Source of the DNA: Microbacterium sp.
GTDB lineage: Bacteria > Actinomycetota > Actinomycetes > Actinomycetales > Microbacteriaceae
Direction of reading: 5' to 3'
DNA: 48,521 nucleotides
Assembly: GCA_002703245.1 (NCBI GenBank)
Contig: NZTV01000087.1
Coordinates: 1-48,521, forward strand
Made by a program: the position numbers and the translations under genes. Positions 17,376 to 27,217 of the stretch are shown piece after piece; positions within the stretch are counted from its first letter, which is position 1; each line of letters starts with the position of its first letter. The notes beneath the pieces are model-generated. The model worked only from the letters and a program-made list of their open reading frames with translations. It did no database searches and was not told where the DNA came from.

Positions 17376-19427
17376 TCAGATGTCGAGGAACCTGACGTCT
17401 TTGGCATTGCGCTGGATGAACCCGCGGCGTGATTCGACGTCTTCTCCCATGAGCACGGAGAAGATCTCGTCGGCCGCGGCGGCGTCGTCGATCGTCACCT
17501 GCTTCAGGGTGCGGGTCGTGACATCCATCGTCGTCTCCCACAGTTCCTTGGCGTTCATCTCACCGAGACCCTTGTAGCGCTGCACCCCGCTGTCCTTGGG
17601 GATCCGCTTCCCGCCGGCGACGCCGTCGGCCAGCAGCGCATCGCGCTCCCGATCGCTGAAGACGTACTCGTGGGGCGCATTCGACCACTTCAGGCGGTAC
17701 AGCGGCGGCTGCGCCAGATAGACGAATCCGGCCTCGATGAGACCGCGCATGTAGCGGAACAGCAGGGTCAGCAGCAGGGTCGTGATGTGCTGACCGTCGA
17801 CATCGGCATCGGCCATCAACACGATCTTGTGGTACCGCGCCTTGGTGATGTCGAAGTCCTCGCCGATCCCCGAACCGAAGGCCTGGATCATCGCCTGGAC
17901 TTCCTTGTTCGACAACGCCTTGTCCAGACGGGCGCGCTCGACGTTGAGGATCTTGCCGCGCAACGCCAGGATCGCCTGGGTGTGCGGGTCGCGTCCCTGC
18001 ACCGCCGAACCGCCGGCGGAGTCACCCTCGACGAGGAAGATCTCGCTGATCGACGGGTCCTTGCTCGTGCAGTCCTTGAGTTTGTCGGGCATCGCGGCCG
18101 ACTCGAACACGCTCTTGCGTCGTGCGGTCTCGCGGGCCTTCCGCGCGGCCATGCGTGCGCTGGCGGCGTCGATCGCCTTCCGGATGATGTTCTTGGCCTG
18201 CTGCGGATTGCGGTCGAACCAGTCGCCGAGCTGGTCGCCGACCACCTTCTGCACGAACGCACGGGCTTCGGTGTTGCCGAGCTTCGTTTTGGTCTGGCCT
18301 TCGAACTGCGGCTCCGACAGCTTCACGGAGATGACCGCGGTCAGTCCCTCGCGGATGTCTTCACCGGTGAGGTTGTCGTCCTTCTCCTTGAGGAGATTCT
18401 GTGCGCGTGCGTACCGGTTGACCAGCGCGGTCAGCGCCGACCGGAAGCCCTCTTCGTGGGTTCCACCCTCGTGCGTGTTGATCGTGTTGGCGAAGGTGAA
18501 GACGTTCTCGCTGTAGCTGGTCGTCCACTGCATGGCCATCTCCATGGCGATGCTGCGGTCGGTGTCCTCCGACTCGACCTCGATGATCTCGTCGTTGACG
18601 ACCTCGGCGTGACGCACCTTGTTGAGGTACTCGACGTAGTCGACCAGGCCGCGCTCGTAGAAGAAGCTGTCGTGACGGGCGTCGGGGGTCTCGGTGCCGT
18701 TGCTCGGCTCGACGTCTTCGACGTACGCCTGCGGACGCTCGTCGCGGAGGTCGATCCGCAGCCCCTTGTTCAAGAACGCCATCTGCTGGAAGCGCGTGCG
18801 CAACGTGTCGTAGTCGAACTCGACCGTGTCGAAGATCTCCGGGTCCGGCCAGAACGTGATGGTCGTTCCGGTCAGCTCGCTGTCCTCACCTTTCGCGAGC
18901 GGGGCGACCGCATGGCCACCGTCCCGGTAGGACTGCCGCCAGACCGACCCCTGTCGGTGCACCTCGACCTCGAGGCGGTTCGACAGGGCGTTGACCACCG
19001 AAGAACCGACGCCGTGCAGACCACCGGAGACGGCGTACCCGCCGCCGCCAAACTTGCCGCCCGCGTGCAACACCGTGAGGACGACCTCGACGGTCGACTT
19101 TCCTTCGGTGCGGTGCATGTCGACCGGGATGCCTCGACCGTTGTCGACCACGCGGACCGCGCCGTCTTCGAGGATCGTCACCTGGATGGTGTCGCAGTAT
19201 CCGGCGAGGGCTTCATCGACGGAGTTGTCGACGATCTCGTACACCAGGTGGTGCAGACCGCGCTCCCCCGTCGAACCGATGTACATGCCGGGACGCTTGC
19301 GCACCGCCTCCAGGCCTTCGAGCACCTGGATGGCGTCCGCCCCGTATTCGTTGGGTTTCCCGGTGGGGGTGGTCGCGGCGTTTTCCGCCGGTTCCTCGGG
19401 AACGCTGTCGGGGTTCTGGGACGTCAT
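17376..19427 (-). CDS. gyrB: DNA gyrase subunit B
   Basis: A 683-aa ATPase subunit. The N-terminal GHKL domain shows [11 protein letters not shown] (catalytic Glu and Asn), DNGRGIPVD and [15 protein letters not shown]. The TOPRIM domain has [16 protein letters not shown] and DADVDG; the QRDR KDPSIS-EGDSAGG region looks normal. The C-terminal GyrA-contact part ends with [17 protein letters not shown], the usual end. ATG 19427. It is transcribed leftward from the dnaA direction; 121 bp separate it from dciA, so a separate promoter is possible. Confidence 0.98.
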   Translation of the reverse strand: MTSQNPDSVPEEPAENAATTPTGKPNEYGADAIQVLEGLEAVRKRPGMYIGSTGERGLHHLVYEIVDNSVDEALAGYCDTIQVTILEDGAVRVVDNGRGIPVDMHRTEGKSTVEVVLTVLHAGGKFGGGGYAVSGGLHGVGSSVVNALSNRLEVEVHRQGSVWRQSYRDGGHAVAPLAKGEDSELTGTTITFWPDPEIFDTVEFDYDTLRTRFQQMAFLNKGLRIDLRDERPQAYVEDVEPSNGTETPDARHDSFFYERGLVDYVEYLNKVRHAEVVNDEIIEVESEDTDRSIAMEMAMQWTTSYSENVFTFANTINTHEGGTHEEGFRSALTALVNRYARAQNLLKEKDDNLTGEDIREGLTAVISVKLSEPQFEGQTKTKLGNTEARAFVQKVVGDQLGDWFDRNPQQAKNIIRKAIDAASARMAARKARETARRKSVFESAAMPDKLKDCTSKDPSISEIFLVEGDSAGGSAVQGRDPHTQAILALRGKILNVERARLDKALSNKEVQAMIQAFGSGIGEDFDITKARYHKIVLMADADVDGQHITTLLLTLLFRYMRGLIEAGFVYLAQPPLYRLKWSNAPHEYVFSDRERDALLADGVAGGKRIPKDSGVQRYKGLGEMNAKELWETTMDVTTRTLKQVTIDDAAAADEIFSVLMGEDVESRRGFIQRNAKDVRFLDI

Positions 19428-19548
19428 GGGTGAGGGCGCTCCACATCTGTCGGCCGGATCCTTCCCACTCTATCAACTCCGGCCCTCTCAGACCGCTTCT
19501 GCGGCCCTGTGGCGCGATGAAATCGCGGCCGACATTGCGGGACGTGGC

Positions 19549-20040
19549 TTATCCGTAGGTATCGCGAGGGCCGCGGCCTGGAACGGCTCTGGTGCCCCAT
19601 TTCCAAGAGGGGACGTCGGGGCCGATGAATCGCACCGCCACGACGCCGGCCTCGGGGTATCGGCGGACGATCTCGGTGAGGATCTGCGAACGCATGAGTT
19701 GGAGCTGTTTGGCCCAGGCCGTCGAATCGGCCTGGATCGTGAGGGTCCCCTCGTGGAACGACACCGGGCGGGTGCGCTCGGCGGTGTCGGCCCCGGCCAC
19801 TTCCGCCCAGGTCCGGACGACGTCTTCGCGGGCGAGTTGACCTTCCCACCCGGCCTGTCTGGTCAGCTCCGTCAACACGTCTCCCACACCCCGCGGATCG
19901 CGACCGGCGGTGAAGGGCTGGTTCTCGTCGTCCGTCCGCACGCGTCGACGACGACGCCACGACTTCGAGGAGGGCTTCAGCCCGCGCAACCGAAGGTAGG
20001 TCGCAACGGTCTCGGGAACCTGCTCGGGGGTCTCATCCAT
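19549..20040 (-). CDS. DUF721 (DciA-like) protein
   Basis: A 163-aa protein: a basic N-terminal part with an arginine cluster (SWRRRRRVR, about residues 27-35) and a C-terminal DUF721 KH-like domain (about 55-150; LTIQADSTAWAKQLQLM). DUF721/DciA proteins interact with the replicative helicase DnaB in bacteria lacking DnaC, and the recF-gyrB position is the conserved actinobacterial one. ATG 20040 overlaps the recF stop by 8 nt. The C-terminal about 15 residues are unusually basic (GTRAVPGRGPR). Confidence 0.9.
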   Translation of the reverse strand: MDETPEQVPETVATYLRLRGLKPSSKSWRRRRRVRTDDENQPFTAGRDPRGVGDVLTELTRQAGWEGQLAREDVVRTWAEVAGADTAERTRPVSFHEGTLTIQADSTAWAKQLQLMRSQILTEIVRRYPEAGVVAVRFIGPDVPSWKWGTRAVPGRGPRDTYG

Positions 20041-21202
20041 CGTTGGCCTCCGGGACCTCGGCGAGGATGCGTCCCGAATCGACCCGCACCACCTGGGTGC
20101 GCAGGGGTGCCGGCACGTCCTGCTCGACGGCGGCGGTGACCACCACCTGCTCGTACCCCTGAGCGACATCGGCCAGCCGCACGCGCCGGTCCGTGTCGAG
20201 TTCGGCGAAGACGTCGTCGAGGATGAGGACCGGGTCGCCCAGCAGCGACTCGGCGCGCAGCAGCTCGGCGGAAGCGAGGCGCAACGACAGAGCGACCGAC
20301 CAGGATTCGCCGTGGGATGCGTAGCCCTTCACCGGCAGTCCCCGCACCTTCAGCACGAGGTCGTCGCGATGCGGTCCCACCAGGGTCACCCCGCGCTCGA
20401 GCTCGGATGCCCGCCGAGCGGCCAGCGCCGCCCGGAACTGATCGTGGATCGGAGTGGCCGACCTCTCTCCTTCCGCGCCCGCGTCGTCCTCTTCCGGATC
20501 GGCGCCGGCCACCGACATCGCCCAGTGCAGACGGGGCTGGTGATCGGCTCCGGCGATGGCCGTGTAGGCGTCGGTGAGCGGCTGGGTGAGATCATCCGCG
20601 AGACGCAGCCGTGCCTCGATGACCTGGGAACCGAGTGTGACGAGTTTGTCGTCCCATACATCCAGCGTGGACAGTCCGTCGCCTTTCACCCCTCGCGCAC
20701 GCGCCGACTTCAGCAGCGCATTGCGCTGTTTGAGCACCCGGTCGTAGTCCTGCAGGACCGACGCCATCCGCGGGGCGCGCTGGATCAGCAGCTGGTCGGC
20801 GAAACGGCGACGTGCAGACGGATCCCCCCGCACGATCTGGAGGTCTTCGGGAGCGAACAGCACCACCTGCGCGTAGCGCGGCAGCTCCGCCGTCTTGACG
20901 GGGGCGCCGTTGACACGGGCCTTGTTCGACCCCTGCTTGTTGAGCTGGACCTCGAGGGTGACGCGACGCTCGCCGTGCCCCAGGCGGGTCCGGATGAACG
21001 CGGCATCTTTTCCTTCGCGGACCATCGGGGCATCCTGAGAAACCCGATGCGAGCCGAGGGTGGCGAAGTAGGCGATCGCCTCGGCCAGATTCGTCTTCCC
21101 CTGCCCGTTCCGGCCCACGAACACGTTCGGTCCGGGGTGCAACGACACATCGGCAGCCGCATAGTTGCGGAAGTCGACGAGTGAGAGCTGCTCCACGATC
21201 AC
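20033..21202 (-). CDS. recF: DNA replication and repair protein RecF
   Basis: A 389-aa SMC-like ATPase that helps load RecA at gapped DNA with RecO and RecR. Walker A GRNGQGKTN (about residues 29-37), signature SHGESWSVAL, and Walker B LILDDVFAELD are present. An acidic insertion (EEDDAGAEGERS) sits in the middle and looks lineage-specific. GTG 21202 (VIVEQLSLVDFRNY) is the conserved start. It follows dnaN directly with a 75-bp gap; no gnd gene lies between them as in some actinobacteria. Confidence 0.96.
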   Translation of the reverse strand: MIVEQLSLVDFRNYAAADVSLHPGPNVFVGRNGQGKTNLAEAIAYFATLGSHRVSQDAPMVREGKDAAFIRTRLGHGERRVTLEVQLNKQGSNKARVNGAPVKTAELPRYAQVVLFAPEDLQIVRGDPSARRRFADQLLIQRAPRMASVLQDYDRVLKQRNALLKSARARGVKGDGLSTLDVWDDKLVTLGSQVIEARLRLADDLTQPLTDAYTAIAGADHQPRLHWAMSVAGADPEEDDAGAEGERSATPIHDQFRAALAARRASELERGVTLVGPHRDDLVLKVRGLPVKGYASHGESWSVALSLRLASAELLRAESLLGDPVLILDDVFAELDTDRRVRLADVAQGYEQVVVTAAVEQDVPAPLRTQVVRVDSGRILAEVPEANDG

Positions 21203-21277
21203 CGGAACAGCCTAATGATCGCCTCGGACGTCACCGATTGATCGCTCCTGGATGTCGTGGCGCCGTGCCGCTCGGAC

Positions 21278-22468
21278 TCAGCGCAACAGCAGATTGGGCT
21301 GGAGCAGGTATTTGAACGAGTCTTCGCCGCCCTTGTCGACCGACGTCTGCGGGGTGATCAGGACCGGGCTGAGCTTGTTGGCGTTCTCGCTGGAGGTGAA
21401 GGTCACCCGCGCGAACTCGCTGCGAACCGCACCGAGCGACTCCAGAAGGTACTGCGGGTTCAGGCCCAGGGTCACATCGTCACCGCCGGAGAGGGTGGAA
21501 TCCACCGACTCCGTCGCCCGCGCCTGCTCCGTGCCCGAAGCATCCATCGACACGCTCTCCGACGTGAAGGTGAACCGCAACGGCGCCGACCGGTCGAGGA
21601 CGAGGGCCACACGGCGGACGGCTTCGGCGAGGTCGGCGGTGTTCACGACGGCGTGGTGGTCGTTCTGCTCGGGGAACAGACGCCGCACGGGTGGGAAGTT
21701 CCCCTTGATCAGCAGCGACGTGACCGTCTTGTTGCCCGCGGTGAACGCGATGATCTCGCGGTCGCCGCTGCCGGAGAACGCGATGGAGATGTCGCCCGAG
21801 TGGGCGAAGGTCTTGCCGACCTCGGTCAGCGTTCGTGCCGGAACCAGCGCGGTCGTCGATTCGTCGGATGCACCGGAACCGCCGTCCCAGGGGATCTCGC
21901 GCAACGCGACGCGGTAGCGGTCGGTGGCGACCAGACTGAGACGGTTGCCGTTGACCTCGAGCTGGACACCGGTGAGGACGGGGGTGACGTCATCCCGTGA
22001 GGCCGCGAACGCCACCTGGGCGATGGCCGTGGCGAAGTCCTCACCGGGCACGAGACCGGACTCCCCCGAGACCTCGGGGATCGCGGGATACTCCTCGACG
22101 GGCATCGACGAGAGGGTGAAGCGTGCCGACCCGCAAGTCAGGACGACACCGTCCTCAGGGTCTTTGGTGATCTGGATCGGCGCGTTAGGGAGCCGGCTGG
22201 CGATGTCCGACAGTAGCCGGCCGTGGACGAGGATCGTCCCCGGTTCGTCGACCGTTGCATCGATCGTGGTCCGAGCGGATGCTTCGTAGTCGAATGCCGA
22301 CAGCGACAAGCCGGTCTCAGAAGCTTCGATGAGCACGCCCGCGAGGATCGGTTGCGGGTTGCGCTGCGGAAGGAGCTTTACGACGAATGAGACGGCTTCG
22401 CTGAAGACATCGCGATTGACCTGGAATCTCACGTACGCTCCCTCGACTTCGGGCATGGGGTTACTCAT
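21278..22468 (-). CDS. dnaN: DNA polymerase III sliding clamp (beta subunit)
   Basis: A 396-aa beta clamp that encircles DNA and tethers the polymerase. Three clamp domains are readable: N-terminal VNRDVFSEAVSFVVKLLP, the middle SSMPVEEYPAIPE, and C-terminal SSENANKLSPVLITP with the final YLLQPNLLLR, close to the family's usual YLLMPVRL end. I use ATG 22468; an ATG at 22456 is an alternative. The upstream 475 bp hold oriC. Length is normal for actinobacteria. Confidence 0.96.
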   Translation of the reverse strand: MSNPMPEVEGAYVRFQVNRDVFSEAVSFVVKLLPQRNPQPILAGVLIEASETGLSLSAFDYEASARTTIDATVDEPGTILVHGRLLSDIASRLPNAPIQITKDPEDGVVLTCGSARFTLSSMPVEEYPAIPEVSGESGLVPGEDFATAIAQVAFAASRDDVTPVLTGVQLEVNGNRLSLVATDRYRVALREIPWDGGSGASDESTTALVPARTLTEVGKTFAHSGDISIAFSGSGDREIIAFTAGNKTVTSLLIKGNFPPVRRLFPEQNDHHAVVNTADLAEAVRRVALVLDRSAPLRFTFTSESVSMDASGTEQARATESVDSTLSGGDDVTLGLNPQYLLESLGAVRSEFARVTFTSSENANKLSPVLITPQTSVDKGGEDSFKYLLQPNLLLR

Positions 22469-22579
22469 GCTACTGCCCTGTCCGGCCCATGCTAGTGCCG
22501 GACCGGCTCGGAGAGGCATCCGGGGTCGTGCATCGATCGGCTGGGGGCTTCCCACAGGCAAGGTCATCGAATCGACCTC

Positions 22580-22860
22580 TGCTTAAGTTCTTGTTCTTCA
22601 TCTTGTTAACAGCTGTGGAAACTGTGGATAACTCGGTGGATCCCAGTGCGTTCTAGGGAACTACAGAGGTGTGAGATGTGGAAGCGATGCGGAATCATGC
22701 GGAATTCCGTTCCCGGGCGACGAACACGTTCACGTCGTCTTCCACAGGCGGATGCCGTTTCGTTCACATGTCGAGGCGATGCATCCCCAGTTATCCACAG
22801 GTTTTCCACACTGTGAAGAACGTGCATGATGGCGTCTCTATGCGTGCGCTGTCAAGTGCA
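22580..22860. other. Chromosomal replication origin oriC (dnaA-dnaN intergenic region)
   Basis: The 475-bp gap between dnaN and dnaA holds no gene. An AT-rich stretch (22580-22613) is followed by DnaA-box-like 9-mers: TGTGGAAAC (22614-22622), perfect TGTGGATAA (22623-22631), TGTGGAAGC (22677-22685), TCTTCCACA (22738-22746), perfect TTATCCACA (22791-22799) and TTTTCCACA (22802-22810). The left ones point one way and the right ones the other. This matches the location of origins in Mycobacterium and Streptomyces. Confidence 0.88.
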
Positions 22861-22943
22861 AATGCGTGCGGGGCGCGTCGCGGGCGGGGGACACACGGGA
22901 ATCCGTGGCGCGACGGGCGGTGAATCGAGGTGGAGGGGCTCGC

Positions 22944-24392
22944 TCAGCGGGTGCGGCCGAGCTGAGCGGTGATCTCGGTCACCTGGTTGTAGATGGAGCG
23001 ACGCTCCTTCATGAGGTCGCTGATCTTTTTATACGCGTACATGACCGTCGTGTGGTCGCGATTGCCGAACAGCTGCCCGATCTTGGGGAGTGAGAGGTTC
23101 GTGCGTTCGCGACACAGGTACATGGCGATCTGTCGGGCGATCGCGACCGCTTGCGAGCGGCTCGAGCCGTACAGGTCGTCGACGGTGAGCTTGAAGTACT
23201 GTGCGGTCGCCTGGATGATGTCGGTCGGCGAGATGACGTTCGCGTCGTCCTGGTCGACGATGTCGCGCAGGACGGTCTGAGCGAGCGACATGTCGAGGTT
23301 TGACCGGTTCAGGCTGGCGAACGCCGATACGCGGATCAGGGCGCCTTCGAGTTCGCGGATGTTCGACGAGACGACCGTCGCGATGTACTCGAGCACCTCG
23401 TCGGGGATGTGAAGCCGCTCGCTCTGCGCCTTCTTGCGGAGGATCGCGATGCGGGTTTCCAGGTCGGGCGCCTGCACATCGGTGATCAGTCCCCACTCGA
23501 AGCGGGAGCGCATCCGGTCTTCGAAGCCGGTCAGGTGTTTCGGTGGCACATCGCTGGTGATGACGACCTGCTTGTCGTGATCGTGGAGCGTGTTGAAGGT
23601 GTGGAAGAACGCCTCCTGCGTTTCGGCACGACCCTGGAGGAACTGGATGTCATCGATCAGCAGGATGTCGACGTCGCGATAGCGCGCCTGGAAAGCCGAA
23701 CCGCGGTTGTTGGCGATCGAGTTGATGAAGTCGTTCGTGAACTCTTCGCTCGAGACGTACCGCACCCGGATGCCGGAATACAGGCTCATCGCATAGTCGC
23801 CGATGGCGTGGAGCAGGTGGGTCTTGCCGAGGCCGGAGTCGCCGTAGATGAACAGCGGGTTGTAGGCCTTCGCGGGCGCTTCGGCGACGGCGACCGCGGC
23901 CGCGTGGGCGAACCGGTTGGATTGGCCGATGACGAAGTTGTCGAAGGTGTACTTCGGGTTCAGCCGGGTGTCGTCGCGCGATGTGCCACTGGAGGGCGCT
24001 GGAGCCTGCTCTTCGAAGACCTGCCGCGCGGTGGGCACCGGGGCCACCGCCGGCGCGGGGACGTTCAGTTCCTGGATCGGGACCGGGGCCGTGAGGTGCG
24101 CGTCCACGATGTCGGGATTGACCACGACGCGGAAGGTCGCCGCGGGCGGGTCGTAGGCGGGATCTTGTTCGACGTGGGCGAGGGCCTCCATGATGGGGGC
24201 GCGCAGTCGCTTGTTGAGCTGGGCGGCGGTGAGATCGTTGGGGACGTCGAGATAGAGCGTCCCGCCCATCACACCCTGGGGAACGGCCAGATTCAGAAAG
24301 CCGCGTAGCTGGGGCGTGACCCGATCATCGACAGCGAGGGCCTCCAGAACACGTCCCCAGATGGGGACATCTGGAATCTCGTGCTGCGACAT
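22944..24392 (-). CDS. dnaA: Chromosomal replication initiator protein DnaA
   Basis: A 482-aa initiator ATPase. Domain I is at about 1-90, followed by a Pro/Ala-rich domain II linker (about 115-150). The AAA+ domain III has Walker A GDSGLGKT, Walker B ILLIDDIQ and sensor motifs. Domain IV ends with the DNA-binding signature [15 protein letters not shown], which recognises TTATCCACA boxes. ATG 24392 is the start. It heads the leftward replication cluster. A promoter (TTGCTC, 17 bp, TAGCGT at 24467-24495) with a DnaA box just downstream suggests autoregulation. Confidence 0.98.
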   Translation of the reverse strand: MSQHEIPDVPIWGRVLEALAVDDRVTPQLRGFLNLAVPQGVMGGTLYLDVPNDLTAAQLNKRLRAPIMEALAHVEQDPAYDPPAATFRVVVNPDIVDAHLTAPVPIQELNVPAPAVAPVPTARQVFEEQAPAPSSGTSRDDTRLNPKYTFDNFVIGQSNRFAHAAAVAVAEAPAKAYNPLFIYGDSGLGKTHLLHAIGDYAMSLYSGIRVRYVSSEEFTNDFINSIANNRGSAFQARYRDVDILLIDDIQFLQGRAETQEAFFHTFNTLHDHDKQVVITSDVPPKHLTGFEDRMRSRFEWGLITDVQAPDLETRIAILRKKAQSERLHIPDEVLEYIATVVSSNIRELEGALIRVSAFASLNRSNLDMSLAQTVLRDIVDQDDANVISPTDIIQATAQYFKLTVDDLYGSSRSQAVAIARQIAMYLCRERTNLSLPKIGQLFGNRDHTTVMYAYKKISDLMKERRSIYNQVTEITAQLGRTR

Positions 24393-24446
24393 GAAGCTCC
24401 CGGGGAAGTAGACGTTTCGCGCCCGCGAGATGACACCCGCGCAACC

Positions 24447-24455
24447 TGTGGATAA
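24447..24455 (-). promoter_or_regulatory. DnaA box in the dnaA leader
   Basis: A perfect TTATCCACA on the minus strand, located 11 nt after the putative dnaA -10, over the predicted transcription start. A bound DnaA would block its own transcription. Confidence 0.7.
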
Positions 24456-24466
24456 CTGACCGTGCC

Positions 24467-24495
24467 ACGCTAGTCAGCGGCAGAGCTGCGAGCAA
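24467..24495 (-). promoter_or_regulatory. Putative dnaA promoter
   Basis: On the minus strand TTGCTC (24490-24495) and TAGCGT (24467-24472) are separated by exactly 17 bp, a good primary sigma factor promoter. The predicted leader is about 67 nt long. Confidence 0.6.
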
Positions 24496-24546
24496 ACTCC
24501 ACTGTAGTTCCGGGCCGCGTGTCCTGACCAGCGGGTTCCCAGCCTT

Positions 24547-24555
24547 TGTGGATAA
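24547..24555 (-). promoter_or_regulatory. DnaA box upstream of dnaA/rpmH
   Basis: A second perfect TTATCCACA (minus strand) midway in the 299-bp dnaA-rpmH divergent region. The rest of this region holds only the dnaA promoter and a TTGACT hexamer at 24613-24618 that may belong to an rpmH promoter with a poor -10. Confidence 0.65.
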
Positions 24556-24691
24556 TGTCGCCTCCGGCGCGCAGGTTTGAGTCCTGCCCGCTGTCGACGT
24601 ATCCTTACTCAGTTGACTTATGCCCTTGTGGCAGTCCTGTACCCCGTCCCCGGAAGAGCGTCCCGAGGACACCCGATCCGGAAGAGATCTC

Positions 24692-24829
24692 ATGAGCAAG
24701 CGCACTTTCCAGCCCAACAACCGTCGTCGCGCCAAGAAGCACGGCTTCCGCGCCCGTATGCGCACCCGCGCCGGCCGTTCCATCCTCTCGGCTCGTCGCG
24801 CCAAGGGTCGCGACGCTCTCTCGGCCTGA
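24692..24829 (+). CDS. rpmH: 50S ribosomal protein L34
   Basis: A 45-aa, strongly basic ribosomal protein with the typical [18 protein letters not shown] start and [12 protein letters not shown] end. ATG 24692 gives the standard length; the longer open frame from 24620 has no homology. GGAAGAGA precedes it as a weak ribosome site. It heads the rightward rpmH-rnpA-yidD-yidC-jag-rsmG cluster, the conserved other side of the origin. Confidence 0.98.
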   Translation: MSKRTFQPNNRRRAKKHGFRARMRTRAGRSILSARRAKGRDALSA

Positions 24830-24836
24830 TCACACG

Positions 24837-25172
24837 GTGCTCGCGAGGCAGAACCGACTGACCCGCGGAGCGGAATACAAGGCCGTCGTCCGCCGGGGTG
24901 CGCGGTGTGCCGGAGCGAACTCGATCACCTACGTGACCCACTCGAGTGACGACCGCGCCGCACGTTTCGGTTTCATCGTGAGCAAGCAAGTCGGTTCCGC
25001 CGTCGTTCGCAACACCGTGCGGCGACGGCTGAAGGCCGTGTGCGCGGCGGCGTTGACCGATGTGCGCCCCGGTGCGGATGTCGTCATCCGTGCACTCCCC
25101 GGGTCGGCCACCGCCGACTTCTCCCAGTTGCGCGACGAGGTCACGCGGTGTCTGGCGAGGCGGGCGGCGTGA
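24837..25172 (+). CDS. rnpA: Ribonuclease P protein component
   Basis: A 111-aa basic protein that assists the RNase P RNA in tRNA 5' maturation. The N-terminal NRLTRGAEYKAVVRRG and the RNR-like signature VVRNTVRRRLK are diagnostic. GTG 24837 gives the conserved VLARQNRL start, 7 nt after the rpmH stop. The stop overlaps yidD (GTGA). Confidence 0.97.
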   Translation: MLARQNRLTRGAEYKAVVRRGARCAGANSITYVTHSSDDRAARFGFIVSKQVGSAVVRNTVRRRLKAVCAAALTDVRPGADVVIRALPGSATADFSQLRDEVTRCLARRAA

Positions 25173-25525
25173 GCGTTCTTCCTTCATATGCCATCGGCGA
25201 CGGGCACCTGACCGCATCCGGTTCACTCCGGGCGATACCTCTTCTCCCCCGGAACGCCGCGTTGGCGTTGCTGCATGGTTACCGGGCGACCATCTCGCAT
25301 ACATACGGTGACGTGTGCAAGTACTACCCCTCGTGCACCGCCTACTCGGTGGCGGCCGTGCAGCAGTACGGCGCCGTCGTCGGGAGTGCGATGACCGCCG
25401 TGCGCCTTGTACGGTGCAACCCCTGGGCGAAGGGCGGCGTCGATGACGTGCCGCTTCGCGAGAACTTCCGTCACGACATCACCCCGCGGGGTTTCGTCGT
25501 TCCTGGCTCCACCGGAAAGGACTGA
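25169..25525 (+). CDS. yidD: Membrane protein insertion efficiency factor YidD
   Basis: A 118-aa protein of the YidD/HAF family. The conserved block is CKYYPSCTAYSVAAVQQYG with paired cysteines, followed by RLVRCNPWAKGGVDDVP. An N-terminal amphipathic segment and a C-terminal extension of about 20 residues are present. It assists YidC-dependent insertion. GTG 25169 overlaps the rnpA stop by 4 nt; yidC begins 8 nt after its stop. Confidence 0.95.
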   Translation: MSVLPSYAIGDGHLTASGSLRAIPLLPRNAALALLHGYRATISHTYGDVCKYYPSCTAYSVAAVQQYGAVVGSAMTAVRLVRCNPWAKGGVDDVPLRENFRHDITPRGFVVPGSTGKD

Positions 25526-25533
25526 TCCCGCGC

Positions 25534-26646
25534 ATGGATCTTCTGAGCTTCGCTGCATCGGCGACCGATTCTTCGGGCGGCGGTGGTTTCGATCTGATCG
25601 GAACCATCCTGTGGCCCCTCAAATGGCTGGTCGAGCTCGTGCTCGTCGGTTGGCACGCGCTGTTCACCGCGGTCGGGATGCCGCCGGCGGACGGGTTCAC
25701 GTGGGTCTTGTCGATCGTGGGACTGGTGATCGTTGTCCGATCGGCGATGATCCCGTTGTTCGTGCGGCAGATCAAGAGCCAGCGCAAGATGATGGAAATC
25801 GCTCCTGAACTGCGAAAAGTCCAGGAGAAGTACAAGGGCAAGCGCGATCAGCTCTCTCGTGAGGCGATGAGTCGCGAGACGATGGCGTTGTACAAGAAGC
25901 ACGGTACGACGCCCGTGTCGAGCTGTTTGCCCCTCCTGGTGCAGATGCCCGTGTTCTTCGCGCTGTTCAGCGTGCTGAACGATGTTCAGAAGATCGGGGA
26001 CGACCCGAACTTCAGTGGTGTCGGACTGCTGAACACGGAGCTGACTCAGGAGTTCTACGACGCCAATCTGTTCGGCACCGTCTCGTTGCACGAGACTCTG
26101 ATCGATGCGATCAACGCCGGCAACGTCACGGCGATCATGACCCTGGTGACGCTCGTGGTTCTGATGATCGCGTCGCAGTTCTTCACGCAGTTGCAGATCA
26201 TCTCGAAGAACCTCTCCCCCGAGGCCAAGACCGGCCAGGCGTACCAGATGCAGAAGATCATGCTGTACGTTCTGCCGTTCGCCTTCGTGTTCTCGGGTGT
26301 CTTCTTCCCGCTGGGTGTGGTCATCTACTGGTTCGTGTCCAACCTGTGGACCATGGGTCAGCAGTTCCTCGTCATCCGTGAAATGCCCACTCCGGGTTCG
26401 GATGCAGCGAAGGCTCGCGAAGAGCGTCTGGCTCGCAAGGGCAAGGCGATCGACTCGTCGGGCAAGGTCGTCACGATGGAGAAGTACGAAGCGGAACAGC
26501 AGCGTCTCCTCGAAGAGGCGGAGCGGGCGAAGTCCACGCAGCCCAAGCGCCAGCAGCCGGTGGGTAAGCAGCGAGCGAAGAAGCAGGCCCAGAAGCAGTC
26601 CGGCTCGTCGGGTGGCAACGGGCCATCCGGAAACCCGAAGTCCTGA
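25534..26646 (+). CDS. yidC: Membrane protein insertase YidC
   Basis: A 370-aa Oxa1/YidC insertase that inserts and folds membrane proteins alone or with Sec. Five or so membrane segments are visible: one near 25-50, one near 60-75, then the KKHGTTPVSSCLPLLVQMPVFF helix and two late ones. The conserved arginine of the insertion groove is in VVRSAMIPLFVRQIKSQ. The C-terminal 70 residues are charged (Lys/Arg/Gln/Ser rich), typical of Gram-positive YidC that contact the ribosome. Confidence 0.97.
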   Translation: MDLLSFAASATDSSGGGGFDLIGTILWPLKWLVELVLVGWHALFTAVGMPPADGFTWVLSIVGLVIVVRSAMIPLFVRQIKSQRKMMEIAPELRKVQEKYKGKRDQLSREAMSRETMALYKKHGTTPVSSCLPLLVQMPVFFALFSVLNDVQKIGDDPNFSGVGLLNTELTQEFYDANLFGTVSLHETLIDAINAGNVTAIMTLVTLVVLMIASQFFTQLQIISKNLSPEAKTGQAYQMQKIMLYVLPFAFVFSGVFFPLGVVIYWFVSNLWTMGQQFLVIREMPTPGSDAAKAREERLARKGKAIDSSGKVVTMEKYEAEQQRLLEEAERAKSTQPKRQQPVGKQRAKKQAQKQSGSSGGNGPSGNPKS

Positions 26647-26666
26647 CCCGCATCAACCACTGAGGA

Positions 26667-27185
26667 ATGATGAGTAGCAACTCCGACACGGCAACGACCT
26701 CCGCGCCCGACCGCACCCCCGCGACGGTCGAGGAACTTGAACAAGAAGGTGACGTCGCCGCGGACTTCATCGAGGAGCTCCTCGACATCGCCGACATCGA
26801 CGGTGATCTGGGACTGGACGTCCGTGCCGGCCGCGCATACGTGTCGGTCGAGGCGGAGGACGATGACTCTGTGCGCGTGATCTCCGCGCCGGACACGGTT
26901 CAGGCGCTCCAGGAGCTGACCCGCATTGCCGTGCAGAACAAGACCGGGCGCTTCTCACGTCTGATCTTGGACATCGGCGGGTCGCGCGACGCTCGTCAGA
27001 CCGAGCTCGCGAACCTCGTCGACCGTGCGATCGCGCGGCTGGATGACGGCGCTTCGCAGGCGTCACTCCCCCCGATGTCGAGCTACGAGCGCAAGCTCGT
27101 TCATGACATCGTCGCGGAGCGGGGCCTCACTTCCGAGTCGTACGGTGAGGGCGCAGACCGCCACACCGTGATCCGCCGCCACTGA
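26667..27185 (+). CDS. R3H domain protein, Jag/SpoIIIJ-associated (KhpB-like)
   Basis: A 172-aa RNA-binding protein: an acidic N-terminus (1-30), a KH-like region (about 35-105; VRAGRAYVSVEAEDDD), and an R3H domain (about 105-172) with RKLVHDIVAERGLTSESYGEG. Jag/KhpB proteins act with KhpA in RNA regulation and cell-wall control. Two consecutive ATG codons open the frame (26667 and 26670); GAGGA at 26662-26666 fits the second better. The gene lacks the Jag-N domain of firmicutes, as usual for actinobacteria. Confidence 0.93.
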   Translation: MMSSNSDTATTSAPDRTPATVEELEQEGDVAADFIEELLDIADIDGDLGLDVRAGRAYVSVEAEDDDSVRVISAPDTVQALQELTRIAVQNKTGRFSRLILDIGGSRDARQTELANLVDRAIARLDDGASQASLPPMSSYERKLVHDIVAERGLTSESYGEGADRHTVIRRH

Positions 27186-27199
27186 GTGCGTTCTCTCCC

Positions 27200-27213
27200 G
27201 TTTCACGTGAAAC
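27200..27213. promoter_or_regulatory. parS site 1 (perfect), 4 bp before rsmG
   Basis: GTTTCACGTGAAAC, flanked by C and A, matches the bacterial parS consensus. It sits in the 32-bp jag-rsmG gap and takes the place where the rsmG ribosome binding site would be. Confidence 0.9.
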
Positions 27214-27217
27214 ACGC

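Noticed and set aside
17670..19433. 587-codon plus-strand frame opposite gyrB
   Set aside because: Antisense shadow of gyrB.
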